A stretch of 64,000 bases of DNA from Nymphaea colorata (GCF_008831285.2 NC_045142.1:3353001-3417000), one strand, 5' to 3'; positions 11,655-23,956 are shown, counted from the first letter of the stretch. Numbers and translations: made by a program. The notes: generated by a model not told the origin, from the letters alone.

Positions 11655-14600
11655 ATGGTAATTTTTATTTCTTTCCCGGTTTCACTTCGTATTATATGAC
11701 GGTTCTACTATTGTTGTTACCTTCTGAACATCTGAGGTCGAGGTTCCTCATGAACTTCTAGGGTTTATGGTCGATCTTCATCTTTATCGGCCGAACTATT
11801 GGGAGTCTCTTATCTTGATTTCTTTTATTTGTTTTCATTTTTCGAGCTGTCCAGCTTGACAGCGATCCCAGTGATTTGGTGTCAAGTGCGGAAGTGGGAT
11901 TTAGCAAGAGGGAGGAGAAGCTAGAACTAGGTGTTTTTGGTTTCTTTTTTGGTTGAATAGGAAAAATCAGGATAGTTTGAGAAGACAGTGTTTCGTATGC
12001 GAATTTCCAAACTGATACTGCCATAGTGGGATAAGGTTGCGCATCGAAACAGGACCCAGAGAGGAAGTTTGTTTCGATTGTTTGGAGTGTAGACAACCGT
12101 CCTCTGAAAGTAACGGCCGCTTGTTTGCTATGGAGTTGGTATATTTTCTTTGATGGTCTGTTGGTTTTTAAGTTTCCCGTGAAAGTGAGCAATGCGGCCC
12201 CTTGACTCTTTGATGTCCCATAGAAGCTGCTTTCTTGCTGTTACACAGCAAGCTTAACGAGGAATGCGGGGAGGAGTAAAGTCATTGATACGCTGTCTTA
12301 GGCACATGCCCTTTTGAAGGTTTATTCTATTTTATGGTACTTTTTGTTGCTGTTGGTTTCCTTCTTGTTCTCCATGCTCGTGAACGAGTGATACTGGTTG
12401 AGGCAGTTTGTCAATGTGTCGTACACATGTTGGGAATTTTAGCAAGCATTATATTATAGACCTGGTTATTGCCATCTCGATGGTCATGTTTTTGAGTTCT
12501 AGGACTTATGTCATTTTAGAGAGTATGACACAATTGTGCCAGTATATTTGAATCACACTCTTTTGACGCCACAGAGACTCCTGTAACTATGGCGATTTTC
12601 ATGAAATCATAAGGCCAGTCAGGTTGAGGATGGATCGGTGATTCAGTAGTGCCTGCCCAACCGTGGCAATGTTATATGCCGGTTATAGACAAGTTTACTT
12701 TTAAGTATCTTGTATTTTTTCTTTTTCATTTTTCTGGGCAAGAGTGTAACTTCAGCTTCCTGAAAAGTGGGACCCTCAATGATCCTCACTTGGAGGGATT
12801 CTCATTTAGCTCGTTTATTAAGGGGTTTGTCACAATGTATGGTAGATACATATTTCCATTTGTTCTTGATGTTCATCTTTGATTTATCTTTCTCATTGTA
12901 ACTTGGTATACAGTTGGTAACTTTTACTTGATCCTTTATGTTGGCTGCATTGATATTCGATTGTAGCTTTTTTATCTTGACCATTGGCCGTTGCATTAAC
13001 AATTGTAACCAATGCAGGCTGTCCCAGTTAATCCGAAGCCCTTTTTGAACAACCTTACAGGAAAGCCTGTTATAGTGAAGCTGAAGTGGGGGATGGAATA
13101 TCAAGGTGATTCCTGTTGGTTCCTGACCTTTTTCTATTTGCACACAAAAATACGCTTAGGTGACCAAATGCGTTAGCTGTTTTGTTTCTTAGCATGACTT
13201 TTATGTTTGTACCTTTGCAGGTTATCTTGCTTCAGTAGACTCTTACATGAATTTACAGGTGAATTAAGATTCCTTTTTCTTTTACCTTTCTCAATAATCT
13301 CTATGCACCCTCTACATGTCAATCATTAGGTCATCTTCCTTAAAATTGAGTTGTCTGATTGAATAACAATTCATGGTGCAGCTAGCTAATGCTGAGGAGA
13401 TAATTGATGGGCAGAATGCAGGACAACTTGGTGAGATTCTAATCAGGTAGGTTTTTCAGTGTGAGAGTTGGCTTTTTCTTATTTTTTACCTTGTTATTTG
13501 ATAAACACTCTTGGCTAAGAACACTTGAGGAACTCAAACTTAGTCGTTGGGAGTTCTTCTGCTTCTGTATCTAAATTGTTATTACCGCTGAGTCCCATGT
13601 CAACTTTGGAGATGCCTCACACACGCTGACACGTTTTACATGTATTCACTATACAATGTCAATACCATAGAATAATTTAATGGATATATAATATAGGTAT
13701 AGATGATTTTTTTTCGTGTAAATTAAAATATGAAATCATCAATTTTATATTATGATTTTTGTTTCTTTTATTTTTCCAGAGAATACTATTTTATACTTTT
13801 CTCATTTTTGATGTGCTTTAAAAATGTTCACTTTTTCCCTAAAGATCTTTGTGCTTTATCATAGGTAGGTCAGCTTTTTGTAGCAATATGAAAGTGTTCA
13901 TTTCACCAAGTGCAATTTAAACATGTCTAAGATGCTAGTTACTAATTGCATTTTTTTTTTACATTTTCATTTTTTTGGCTTCTTGCAAATTTCATACATC
14001 GGCCATTGATTCATTGGTGTTTGCATGCACAATGGAAGGAGAACTAGGCACTTAAGTTGATATGTCACATGGGTATGCTAAAATGATCGCATGCCCATGT
14101 TAGGTGCCAGTTCTTTGACACGGATGTAGAGACATAGCTGGGCGTCTTTTGATTTGGGTCTGGTCAAACCTGATCCAAAGCCTCTCATTTTAAAAGAACA
14201 GAAAAGTTGTCTAGTTAGTCAAAGCCTTCAGGGGTTAATGCCCTTAATCGGTTGATGGCAGAGGGCGCACACGAGAGAGAGAGAGAGAGAGAAAGAGCGC
14301 TGGCTGTTGTGATGGTGAACCATTTGATTCAGATGTCAGCCTCAGAGCTCAATCCCTTCGTCCTCTCCCTCAGCCTCCTCAGCAAAGGTTCCTGTCCAAT
14401 TCTCTCTCCCTGGGCAACCAGGTCTACACAGATGCTAGTGGCAAGTGTTTGACGGCTTGAGAGGGAGGAGGGGAATGGGGTTTGACACAGTCGAGAGAGG
14501 GAGAGATGGTGTTAGAAGGGTCGACTCTTTGACCCTTATAATCGCTTATCTTTTTATAATTCTTTTATTTTTTTAATAAATTTTCTCATTTTTTGCCTAT

Positions 14601-14837
14601 ATTACAGAAATAGACTCAAATTTAGAAATCTACGAATTATACAAATATTTGTAAGTATTGTCTATCTAAAATTGCTTGCATCCATGTGACTTAAAGTTGA
14701 ATGTTTCCTGTCTTCTGCAGCTTGTTTGACATGATTAGAGAAAAAAATTAATAGGAATGTACATCACAAGTTGAATGATTTATTGAATTTTGTTCAGATA
14801 ATGAGAAGGAGATAATGAGATATGTCCGACAGCAGCC

Positions 14838-14875
<38 letters not shown>

Positions 14876-16385
14876 AATTGCTACCAACAATAAAACTAGC
14901 AATAAAATTATTTGCAAATAATTAAACTACAGTTGGCATTAACAAGCTATGATTTTATTAATAATCCACAAAAGGAAAGCAATTTGTTAGTTGCAGCACC
15001 TGCACCTGGGTGACACCTTTTTGAAGAGTCCATGTTCCTTAGCAAATGAGGCACTGCATATGCATAAGCACAATCTCTTGAAAAGAAAGAAAACAGAAAG
15101 ATGTTAGTGAAATAAATGCTTTTTTGGCTGCCAGAGCACTTGGGTTGTGCATGATGCCAACTAATTAGTGTGGCAGAGAAAACTAGAATAGCGAACTAGG
15201 AAGTAACACAAATAGGGATCTTGGCAGTCCTCAAATATTAACATGCACTAACATACTTCTCCCTCATCATGGGATGTCTTTCCCAGGATTTAATGTCAGT
15301 AAGGTTCAATCTTTCAAGGCCTAGGTTGTTGTCATTACAATTAAGCTTCACTCTTGCACTCGATCTCATGTCATGCATGTCACAATATGCAAGCACTTTT
15401 GGTATCTATTGTCTAGAAATTTTTTTTACGTGCAACATGGCAAGTGCACCTCTGTACATATCTTTCGTGGGTTATGGGCCTTATAGCCCCTACTGACTAT
15501 TATGGTCAGCTGGAGAAGATATGTTCTGTTAGATTGCAGAGGAACCTGTCTTGGGATGGCAGAGCTGCACTCATTTAACCTGCATTAGCTATGTTGACCA
15601 TCCGAACAGTGTAAAACTTTTTAAGGCCTTTAGAACACCAGGAGCGTTCAAAAAGGATGGGGTTCAGCCCCACTAGACACTGAAATAGAGTTTGAACCAT
15701 AACGGGCTCTGCCTAGTGCCCGGGGTCCTGCATGGTTTTTCTAACTTCTTGGTATGTTTTTTGAGACGTGGGTCCCATGCTTCTTTTGGGGGTAAAATTG
15801 ATTAAGAAATGTGAAACATAAAAAAGCAGTGTGCATGTATGGTGATATGTTGAGCTTGAAAGTATATCCCACGTATTTCAGATTTACAATCTTTTGCCAG
15901 TCCCTTTTATTGTGGTGGCTTAAGCGTTGCCTTTCAGAGTCAACATTGATCTACATTGGTTTGGTGGCCACCTCAGGGGAGATTTCTATGGATCAGTGTT
16001 GTCAGTGTCTGTGTCGGAGCTGTAGCTGTTTGCTGAATGATACCGGTGGATCGGTAAATGACCTGGTACACATTTTAAAAGCAACTAAAACTGATTTAAG
16101 CTTGAAAACTCATAAACTAGGAGAATTGGCACGGCCTGTGAGGGGCTGATATTGGTCGGCGGACGTTACCGATATTTGGTAGATATTAATAGTGGCATGG
16201 ACTGAATCTCTATTCTTTCACGTTATATGTCTGTTCTTTTATTGTCATTGTGTTAGAAAAACGTGGCTACTAAATTCGTCTGAACTTGTTTCTATGTCAC
16301 TTGCAGGTGCAATAACGTCCTCTATATTCGTGGCGTACCTGAAGATGAAGAGATGGAAAATGCTGGGGGTGGTCCGGGTGGCTGA
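11655..16385 (+). CDS. SmF: Small nuclear ribonucleoprotein F (SmF), complete
   Basis: Core Sm protein of the heptameric ring that assembles on U1, U2, U4 and U5 snRNAs in the spliceosome. Exons are 11655-11657 (ATG only), 13018-13105, 13221-13258, 13382-13446 and 16307-16385, giving 90 residues, close to the 86-88 usual for the family. It begins [19 protein letters not shown] as expected. The Sm1 motif spans about residues 17-43 and keeps G26, G31, D37, M40 and N41. Sm2 is [11 protein letters not shown] near 62-72. The C-terminus is acidic then Gly-rich ([15 protein letters not shown]). All introns are GT-AG; the last one, 13447-16306, is 2860 bases, large for so small a gene. Confidence is high because every exon matches the family in order. 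Confidence 0.96.
13447..16306 (+). other. Last SmF intron (2.86 kb) holding a foldback and microsatellites
   Basis: This intron carries an imperfect foldback (14041-14113), a GA run near 14276-14292, a compound GT/TA microsatellite near 14838-14872, and otherwise unremarkable AT-rich DNA. Short open frames such as 15811-16149 have no recognisable domain. Confidence 0.6.
14041..14113. repeat. Imperfect foldback inside the SmF intron
   Basis: The left arm (GAACTAGGCACTTAA...ACATGGGTATGC, 14041-14078) pairs with the right arm (GCATGCCCATGTTAGGTGCC..., 14089-14113), with a bulge and a loop of about 10 bases. This may be a decayed miniature inverted-repeat element. No target duplication was found. 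Confidence 0.55.
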
Positions 16386-17548
16386 CAACCATTGGATTTA
16401 GTGGCAGGAGATTGTGCTTTCACATCATTTCTCCTTTCCACACTAAAAACTGATGGTTCAGTTTGACATTTTTAATGCTTTTCGACCTCCTGTTTTCTTG
16501 TACTTAACACTATGTTTCTCGAATATATTTCTTATTATGTGCTCTTAATCTGTTTGTATCTCGGGCTCAAAGTTCATATATTTCTTTGACTTGTCAACAG
16601 TTACCAATTGTCATCCCAGTTTAATTAAATGTTGTTTTAGTCATTTTTCCCTGTGACAAAAATTTGATTTACTCGCACAAGATGGAGAGGCCAAAAATAA
16701 ATAATCCAGATCCTCTGGTCCAATCTTTATGTAGATATATGAAAAGCAGGTACCTTTTCGGCGAGTTAATTCGGGGAAATTTAAAACATGTTGCTGCAGA
16801 AAGTCCTCGGATTGTTTTAAAACTTTAAAATTATTGCTAATAGTTTTTACCTACATGGGCGTTAGCTACTGTAGAGACAGTTCATGATTCTCTTTTAAGA
16901 ATAGTTTACGGCGGTTTCGGCCATGATTTTAAATTATTTTAGCCATCACCAGCTGGCTGATTTCAATCCTAAAACCTCTGCCGAGGGTTTAAATCCATCT
17001 CCAATTTCTTGTTTGGATGGAGAGAAAATGTGGACATTCCTGTGTTTGTATGGTTGATGAAAAAGGAAGGAAAAAAAGAAAGGAAAACAAAAAACCTTTT
17101 TATATGCCAGGGAAAGAGAAGGAGAAAGAAGAAAATTCAACTTAAATGTAATCCCTTTAAAATGGAAAAAATTGAAACACAAAGAAAAGGCTGTGACATC
17201 CTTTCGTTCTCTTTCACTTTCCCTCCTCGTTTTCTTTCCTCTTTCATCCAATCTTTTTCATGACTTGCCTTCCATCCAAACATGGGGTAGAACCCTCAGA
17301 ACATTTTCCTTCACACACAAGCATCCTCTTGTTCTTCAATATAAATGACCCTTTGAAGCCATGAACTCTGGAGAGAGGACATTGGTGGGCGGGAACGGGG
17401 CCGGCTCCGTTGGTCCTTTTGCCTTACCAAAGCGAGAAAAGTAAATCTGGAAGCAGATAAGAGTACGTGCATGGCGTCATGGGGAAGCGTGTCGAATGGG
17501 GCCACTGCGAGCCGACCGCCATGACCCATCCGCATCCCTTGGCCGCAG

Positions 17549-17563
17549 TGACGTATTATGTCA
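17549..17563. promoter_or_regulatory. Palindromic TGACGTATTATGTCA motif
   Basis: TGACGT and ATGTCA half sites face each other in a GC-rich island (about 17290-17760) that has no recognisable coding sequence. TGACG is the core bound by TGA-class bZIP factors. Whether any gene is served by it cannot be seen here. Confidence 0.3.
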
Positions 17564-17989
17564 CGGGGCGACCATTGTGGAAGAAGCCAGAGGGAGGCTG
17601 CCTCTTCTTCGCCTTCTTCTCTGCCATTAACAACAGACAAGCAAGCACGACAGCGTGGAACAGTTTCTCATGATAAAAGAAAACCAGAACGCCAACAGCC
17701 TTTGTCCAATTCTGATCGTCCTCTTCCTCTTACATATATACGGACCCCGACTTGTCGCGACTACCAATTCTTTGAACTCGAGTGTTTGATTCGGTCTCTC
17801 CCCTCTTTCTCTTTCATACCAGAGATTAGACTTGAAAGCGAATATGCACAACTGATGTGATGATCTCTAGGGAAAGGAGTTTCGAGCTTGGCCACATTAT
17901 ATACTTATATTTTATGAACAAATCATTTTGAGCTTGGCAGGTTTGGAAAGTGTGTCAAACAAGGTTGATGCTTAGATCACCCTGTTAGA

Positions 17990-18620
17990 AAATTCTGGTC
18001 AAGGGGCCTTAGTTACAAAATTTAAAATTTTGAAAGATATCGACACGTAAAAGAGAAGAGTTGCCCTAAAGTATCAATATAAAAATAAGCATTTTTTGTT
18101 GGTATGTGTGGGCAGTTGCCCACTCAATGCCTCCACTGCATCCGCCCCTGCATGAGGACACTAAGGGTGTGCGAGCTGGATATGTGGTAGGTCCTGACCT
18201 GGTTGGCTCCGCATAAGCCCAGTACGAATGTGGCTAACAAATAGGCAAGTTGTAGAAGATGGGGCAGGCTTGGGCTCAAGGCAAATTCTCTTGATAGGAG
18301 GTACCAGCTCATGTAGTTTGGATCCTTATAGAGCTAGGGGTCCATATTATCAGGGACAACTTAATATGCCAAAATTAAGTTGTCCGGGATCTTAAAATGA
18401 GGGCCTTAGTACAGCTGGACAGGTTGGTGAAGAGGTATACCCCACATTGCGAGCACTCGGGGCCGAGACCGGTATGGGCAATTGCCCACACATGCCTATA
18501 AAAAGTCTTTATTTTCATGTTGAAACTTCATGACAAGTTTTCTTGTTTAGATACACAGACCCCTTATAAATAATGTCCCTTAACCAAAATTTCCTGGTTT
18601 TGCTCTTGCCCCTAGTTGTA
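17990..18620. repeat. Inverted pair of the 'GTGGGCAATTGCCCACAC' repeat family
   Basis: A copy ending near 18155 (GTGTGGGCAGTTGCCCAC at about 18105, then GCATCCGCCCCTG) faces a second copy starting near 18474 (GGGCAATTGCCCACACATGCC) and ending around 18615 (GCTCTTGCCCCTAG). Related pieces occur near 19265, 42115 and 44485. The shared palindromic word and GCCCCT ends suggest one family of short non-autonomous elements. Exact borders were not resolved. Confidence 0.5.
18354..18385. repeat. Perfect 12-bp stem-loop
   Basis: GGACAACTTAAT (18354-18365) is followed after 8 bases by its exact reverse complement ATTAAGTTGTCC (18374-18385). It lies between the two inverted repeat copies. No role is evident. 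Confidence 0.7.
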
Positions 18621-19002
18621 ATGCTCTTGTAGAAACTGAAGTGGGCATAAGCCTCGAGATGGAAGGCTTGAATGCCTAATTATTGATGGCAGCTGAGAAG
18701 ATATGCCCAAGATGAAAATGGAAATTACTCTTAGATTGGTAGGTTGGCATGGGGCAGTGGCTCGCGAACTTACCGACGTCCATCGAATTTACGTCCAAAA
18801 GTTCCCTTGTCTGCTCCTTTTTCTTTTTTCATTTTTTACGCTCTATTGCTTTCTACGCGATCTGCAAGATATTGTTCTTCAAAAGTGGTTAGTTGATGCA
18901 TGTGCAGAAAGCTTCTCCTCATTATGTTCACATTATTAATTGCCAATACTTAAAATATTCTCTGGTTCATGCTTCTTTTGGTTGAAAATTTTCAGTGTTG
19001 AC

Positions 19003-19005
<3 letters not shown>

Positions 19006-19062
<57 letters not shown>
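19006..19062. repeat. (TA)n microsatellite
   Basis: An uninterrupted TA array of about 57 bases. Confidence 0.95.
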
Positions 19063-19064
<2 letters not shown>

Positions 19065-20002
19065 AGGCTGTTCCATCCATCTGATCGATGCTTAAGAGAA
19101 AAACAAGAAAAAAAAGGTGATTGATATTTTCATCATCTAATATCAGTTTTCACAATTTTCTCCACGTCTGTTTCCCAATCATCCATGTACATCAGATGGA
19201 TGCCCTTACAGATAGCTGGATAACTCTAAATAACTAGAGTCACAATTCACTTACATATATTACATGTGGGCGAGTGCCTACACAGGTTTGCATAAATTAC
19301 TTATTTACAATATTATAGTGCCTCACAAAAATTTTCATAGCCATTTTCATGTTTGCATGTTTGTGCCCCTCAGCCATACACATAAATAAAGGTCTCTCCA
19401 TCAATCATAAAGCTCCGCTACTGTTGGACTTTTATAGCTCAATTCATTCCCAACAAAATCATTCATGAGTTTTGAAACCATATGGCTTGGAATTTGGCTG
19501 TCCAATTCCTAAGTCCCAACTCTCGAGCGGCAGGATCACGTGTTGGCAACGTAATGTGCTCCACTTAGTTGTCATGAACTAAGCTTGCATCATTAACCAG
19601 CTTGCTTATACTTTTTAGTCACTGACATCAATTAATTAATTCTAGTGCAGCCATCCCATTGGACTTTTCTTATTAATGCATTCTGCTGCTTTTGTTTCAA
19701 ATAAAATTTATATGTAAATATAGTGGCGGTTTGCTAACATGGTTGGCACTGCTAAGTTTGCCAACAAATATGGTCAAGAGTCAAGGTTGGCTCGTCTTGC
19801 CCTCGACTCACTTCTGACCTCTCTTGACTTGTTCGATTCAATGCAGTGATTTACATCATGGTTATTTGAATACTTGACCGAGTCAACAAGCCAACTCACT
19901 AAACCAGTCACCAGTTTGCCAACTATGTTTGCGAGAGATGATTCAGCCCATCACCTCCACTTCCTTCTCTCTTATGGGGTTCAAGGCTACTTCGGAACTT
20001 AG

Positions 20003-20140
20003 GTGGTGTATGGTATACCTTTTAACTCAAGTGTCGCACAATTACTGTTTGGTGGTGTAGAACAATAATACCTATGAGAATTAAACTGAGAACGTGTCGT
20101 GAACCCGACCCTCAGCCCGACCCATTGCACTACGGTCCCT
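20003..20140 (-). mobile_element. tRNA-derived SINE-like copy (family B)
   Basis: On the minus strand an A-box-like GTAGTGCAATGGGT is followed by a B-box-like GGGTTCACGACAC, the internal Pol III promoter of tRNA genes. The 3' part (GCGACACTTGAGTTAAAAGG then TATACCATACACC) matches the end of the better-defined copy at 40104-40249. No clear target duplication remains. Confidence 0.55.
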
Positions 20141-22318
20141 AGGGTAAATATAGGGAAGTTGGTCTGTTATTTTCTATGAACTGTTTCTTCTGCAAGGTGA
20201 TACAAGGTGATACAAGAAAGGGACGTGCCACCAACTTGTAGATAAGCCGTATGTCGGTCAGATGCTGTGACAACTTTTCCATGGACCTGGAAAGTAAGAA
20301 AAGGCCACAGGAAAGGGTCGAGGACTATGCTTTTTCCTTGATAAAAGTAACGTCAGGATCCACCGTTTTTGTCCTGTTTATAGAAATGCTGCTGTTAGTA
20401 GCAAGATGTAGATGAAACTTTAAGTGGGCAGCTGAGTTTCCGTTGCATTCATCAAGCAGCTCACCCCTCGTTTCTAGTGGCTGCGATCTGCTTCTTTTTC
20501 TAACTCAGAAGCCACAGGGTGAAATAAAAATCGATCTGTGGTTTCCTGAAAGAGGACTTGAACGAACTGAAGTTTCATCTGAAGAACCTTAACCTTTTGG
20601 ATTGATGGTTTAGAAAACGTCCGGTCTTTTCACAAGAGGCAGGATTGTGAAGTTTTTCACTGCGTCAACTGGAGGCTTCATAGGCTCTGCTGGAGAACCA
20701 TATGCATATTAACCGTCAAATTATGTGCACAAGTTAGAAGATTACACTTGGTCTAAAATGTTTAGTTTATAGAACTGTTTATTATTGAGTTGGTTGGTAG
20801 GAAGAGAATGTGAAGGGTGTCAATTTAAAGACTTTGAATTAAGGCACAATTTGATTATTTTATTGATTTAGCATTCTTATGGCAACCTATCGGCATATAA
20901 GTATAGTTAGATGTTGGTTTGTGTCACCTTGTTAGGTGAGTAGGAAAAGTATTTTATTTTACCTCTCAATAAAAGAGTCGAAACCTATCGTTCTTTTCAT
21001 ATATCAAACTTGCTTTTACTTTCAGAGTGACACCCCCACTATGCTTCAACTTACATATTGGTAGTCTCTCTCCTTTATAATACAGAAAGTTGGCGTACTG
21101 GGAGCTCGAAGCAGAGATTGACAATGTATCGTATCACGCCTCTGCCAATATACTCCAGATATTTAGCGATATTGATAACAATTACACATAAAGCTAGCTA
21201 GTTGAAGAAGCTACACCGAGCTCAGAGCTGCAGTTGCTTTTCTTGCAGTGTAAACTCCAAAGCCCGTCATCAAAATATTTCAATCCAAATTTTTTCACTT
21301 ATCCTTCATTTCCAACCTGCAAATCTGGGGGAGAAGTTGTGGACTTCTTTTTGGAGTAACCGGAAAAATTTGAGGCATCTAATTGAAAAATTCTCCTTAA
21401 TAAATTAAGGAGAAAGGTATGGCTCATCTTTTATAGCTTGTCCTATGTCAACCAAAAGAATCTTTCATTTGTGGTTAATATAGTTTTGTCATGTTACCAA
21501 CCAAGGCACTAACACCTCTTCTTTTTTAATTGTTAAAAAAATGTGGGTGCCAACAAAAATTCAGGCTCACCTACTCATGGTCATGGTTCACAAATCCAGG
21601 AATTCCAAAGCGCTCACGGGCATACGTGGGTGACTTGCATGCGTGCATGTGTCTGTGTGTTTGGAGTTCCAGAATAACATTTCAACATAAAACTCAGTTA
21701 ACTTTCTTTGATCTTTCTAAAGGAAACTTATTCTGACTTGTGGAAGACAAAGTGGGCAGCCCCTGGTTAACTCAGAAATGAACCCAAACCTGTCGGCGAG
21801 TTCATTAAAGCATAACCTGCACTTTGCGGCACAATGTTCGGTTGTCATTCACCTGCAACATGCTAAAGTGCTGCTGCCATGGGGATTCGAGCTCGAGCCT
21901 AGTGGACCCAGTTGGCAGCTGGGTCAAGCAAGGCTCGGACCCACTTGGCCTGCAAATCCGACCCATCGAGCCAACCGACACATAGCAGCAGGCACGCCAC
22001 CTCTGGTTTCACATTTTAGACAAAAGTGTTCAGAGTCATGAAAGGGTCATATCAAAGGTGCCTAACCTACTTTTAGAGATATGCTTGGGAAATCATGATA
22101 TCTCATCTCTGTGGGGGCTGCTGGTTCCCATTCTACACCTACTTATTGACGCTTCTTCATCTGAACTGCTTCTTGAAAACATTCCTTTGTGGGCATCTCT
22201 TCTGATTCAATAATTCTCACTCTTCTGGAGTGCAAAGCAAACATCAGCTTCCCCTACCGGCACCACCAACCTCCTCCTCTCTCTCTGTGTGTGCTTAAGC
22301 CGCCTTTTTTATTCAAGC

Positions 22319-22345
22319 ATGGCTACCACTGATCCACTGACATGA
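22319..22345 (+). promoter_or_regulatory. Upstream ORF of the zinc-finger gene
   Basis: An ATG at 22319 opens a frame of eight codons (MATTDPLT) ending TGA at 22343-22345, 16 bases before the main ATG at 22362. If the transcript starts upstream of it, ribosomes would meet this uORF first, which could lower or tune translation of the main ORF. The leader upstream is CT-rich (about 22262-22290). Confidence 0.5.
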
Positions 22346-22361
22346 TAGATTGCATCTGATC

Positions 22362-23444
22362 ATGGCTCTATCAAGGCCTGCGTTTAGTTTCTTCCGCTGC
22401 CTGGTTCTCCTTTTCCTCCAATTTGGTCTCTGCTGCACCACAAGCAAAGCTTCATGTTTTCCGCAGCAGAAAGCAGAGACAAAGCTTACGAGGAGAAGGA
22501 GAGGTGTGTTGAAGCAGGCTGTCTTCATCAGTCCATGGCCATATCTCAAGAGGCTGTGGCTCTCCTACAGGACGCGGAAAGAGGCACCTGTGAAAAGAAA
22601 GGATGGCGATAAACTCCGTTCTCCAGAACACGAAGCCAAGAGCAGAACTACCAACGTGCCCCAAAAGAGAAAAAGCTCTGTTTCTCTGCAGGACTTCCAT
22701 GGCTCACCAGTTTCTCAGAAAACAGAAGCTTCTTCACTCAGAACGAATGCCCATCCATGCACAATGTGTGGTGAGGTTTTCCCCAAGACCCATCTCCTAG
22801 ATCACCACCAAGCAATCAAACACGCGGTTTCAGAGCTTAATGAGGGAGATTCAGGAAGAAACGTCGTTCAGATCATCTTTGAGACAAATTGGATGAAGAG
22901 GGAGAGACGTCCACAAATTGTGAGGATACTCAAGATACACAACAGTCCTAAAATTCTCCGCAGGTTTGAGGAGTACAGGGAGTTGGTGAAAGCGAGAGCA
23001 TCGAGAGCAGGGAGCAGGAGGCAGCAGAGGTGCTTGGTCGATGGCAATGAACTGCTGAGGTTTCACTGCTCAACGTTCAGTTGTCCTCTTGGTTACAGAG
23101 GAGGCACCAGCCTCTGCAACAGGCAGTTTTGCAGTGTCTGTGGGATCATAAGATCGGGGTTCTCTTCAAAACTGGATGGGATCTGCACGTATTCAAGCAG
23201 TGATAAGGCGCACGAATCCATTAGCGAAGATCTGGAGGAGGAGTTCTCGTTCATGGAGGTTAGGAGGGCGATCCTCGTCTGCAGGGTGATTGCTGGTCGA
23301 GTTGCAGGGGCCCAAGAGCTTGAATTGAAGAACAGCTATGACTCTGTGACTGGGAATGCAGGGGATTTCTCAGGTTTGGAAGAGTTGTATGTGTTCAGTC
23401 CCAGAGCCATTCTTCCCTGCTTTGTGATCATCTATAATATGTGA
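22362..23444 (+). CDS. C2H2-like zinc-finger protein with PARP-like C-terminal region
   Basis: Intronless gene for 360 residues. It belongs to a plant family of single C2H2-finger proteins whose C-terminal half resembles the poly(ADP-ribose) polymerase catalytic fold; members are thought to be regulatory and are poorly studied. The finger is C133-x2-C136-x12-H149-x4-H154. After it come the family blocks EGDSGRNVVQIIFETNWM, FEEYRELVKARAS, DGNELLRFHCSTFSCPLG, CSVCGIIRSGF and ILVCRVIAGRV, ending in LEELYVFSPRAILPCFVII. The N-terminus (residues 8-25) is strongly hydrophobic, like a signal anchor, which is odd for a nuclear factor, and is followed by a basic RRRR stretch. The reading frame stays open 12 bases upstream to a TTG, but 22362 is the first in-frame ATG. 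Family assignment is firm; the biochemical role, including any ADP-ribosyl transfer, is not. Confidence 0.88.
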   Translation: MALSRPAFSFFRCLVLLFLQFGLCCTTSKASCFPQQKAETKLTRRRRGVLKQAVFISPWPYLKRLWLSYRTRKEAPVKRKDGDKLRSPEHEAKSRTTNVPQKRKSSVSLQDFHGSPVSQKTEASSLRTNAHPCTMCGEVFPKTHLLDHHQAIKHAVSELNEGDSGRNVVQIIFETNWMKRERRPQIVRILKIHNSPKILRRFEEYRELVKARASRAGSRRQQRCLVDGNELLRFHCSTFSCPLGYRGGTSLCNRQFCSVCGIIRSGFSSKLDGICTYSSSDKAHESISEDLEEEFSFMEVRRAILVCRVIAGRVAGAQELELKNSYDSVTGNAGDFSGLEELYVFSPRAILPCFVIIYNM

Positions 23445-23918
23445 GCAACTCCTTCGATTGTCTCTCTTTTGTTGTTTGGTCATTTCGTTGGATATGGTTT
23501 AACAGTTTCTTTAGCTTGTATACCACCTTGCCATCCATGGTGGATCTCCTTAGCAGACTAAGGGCACTTGTAAATTCTCCATGAGAAATGTTTTTGCACG
23601 TGTGTGTGTGTGTGTGTTTGCTTATGTGCAGGTGTATGTGTGTGTGCATGAGCTTGTGAGAGAGAGCCAATTGTACCTAGAAACCCACAAGAATTGAACT
23701 GGTGACAGACCTTCACTTATCACCTATCACTTACCATAAGTTATTTGAAGAGAGAGGAAGAGAGAGAGAGAGACCTAACTGTATTAGCTCCAAAACAGTA
23801 ACTCTGAACCCAAATCGGCACCTCTTCACCTCTTCAATACTATCAAGATAATACTCTAGAATCAAACCATGGATGTGATTAATACATGCCACACACCAAG
23901 ATTGGTTGCGCTACCCAT

Positions 23919-23956
<38 letters not shown>

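Larger units (their letters stand above)
16386..22318. other. Gene-poor interval between SmF and the zinc-finger gene
   Basis: It contains the SmF 3' untranslated region, a GC-rich island around 17290-17760, repeat pieces sharing a GTGGGCAATTGCCCACAC-like word, a 12-base-pair hairpin at 18354-18385, a long TA array at 19006-19062, and a tRNA-derived SINE-like copy at 20003-20140. No open frame is convincing as a gene. Confidence 0.6.

Noticed and set aside
11758-12192. 144-residue minus-strand frame
   Set aside because: It lies inside SmF intron 1 with no recognisable domain.
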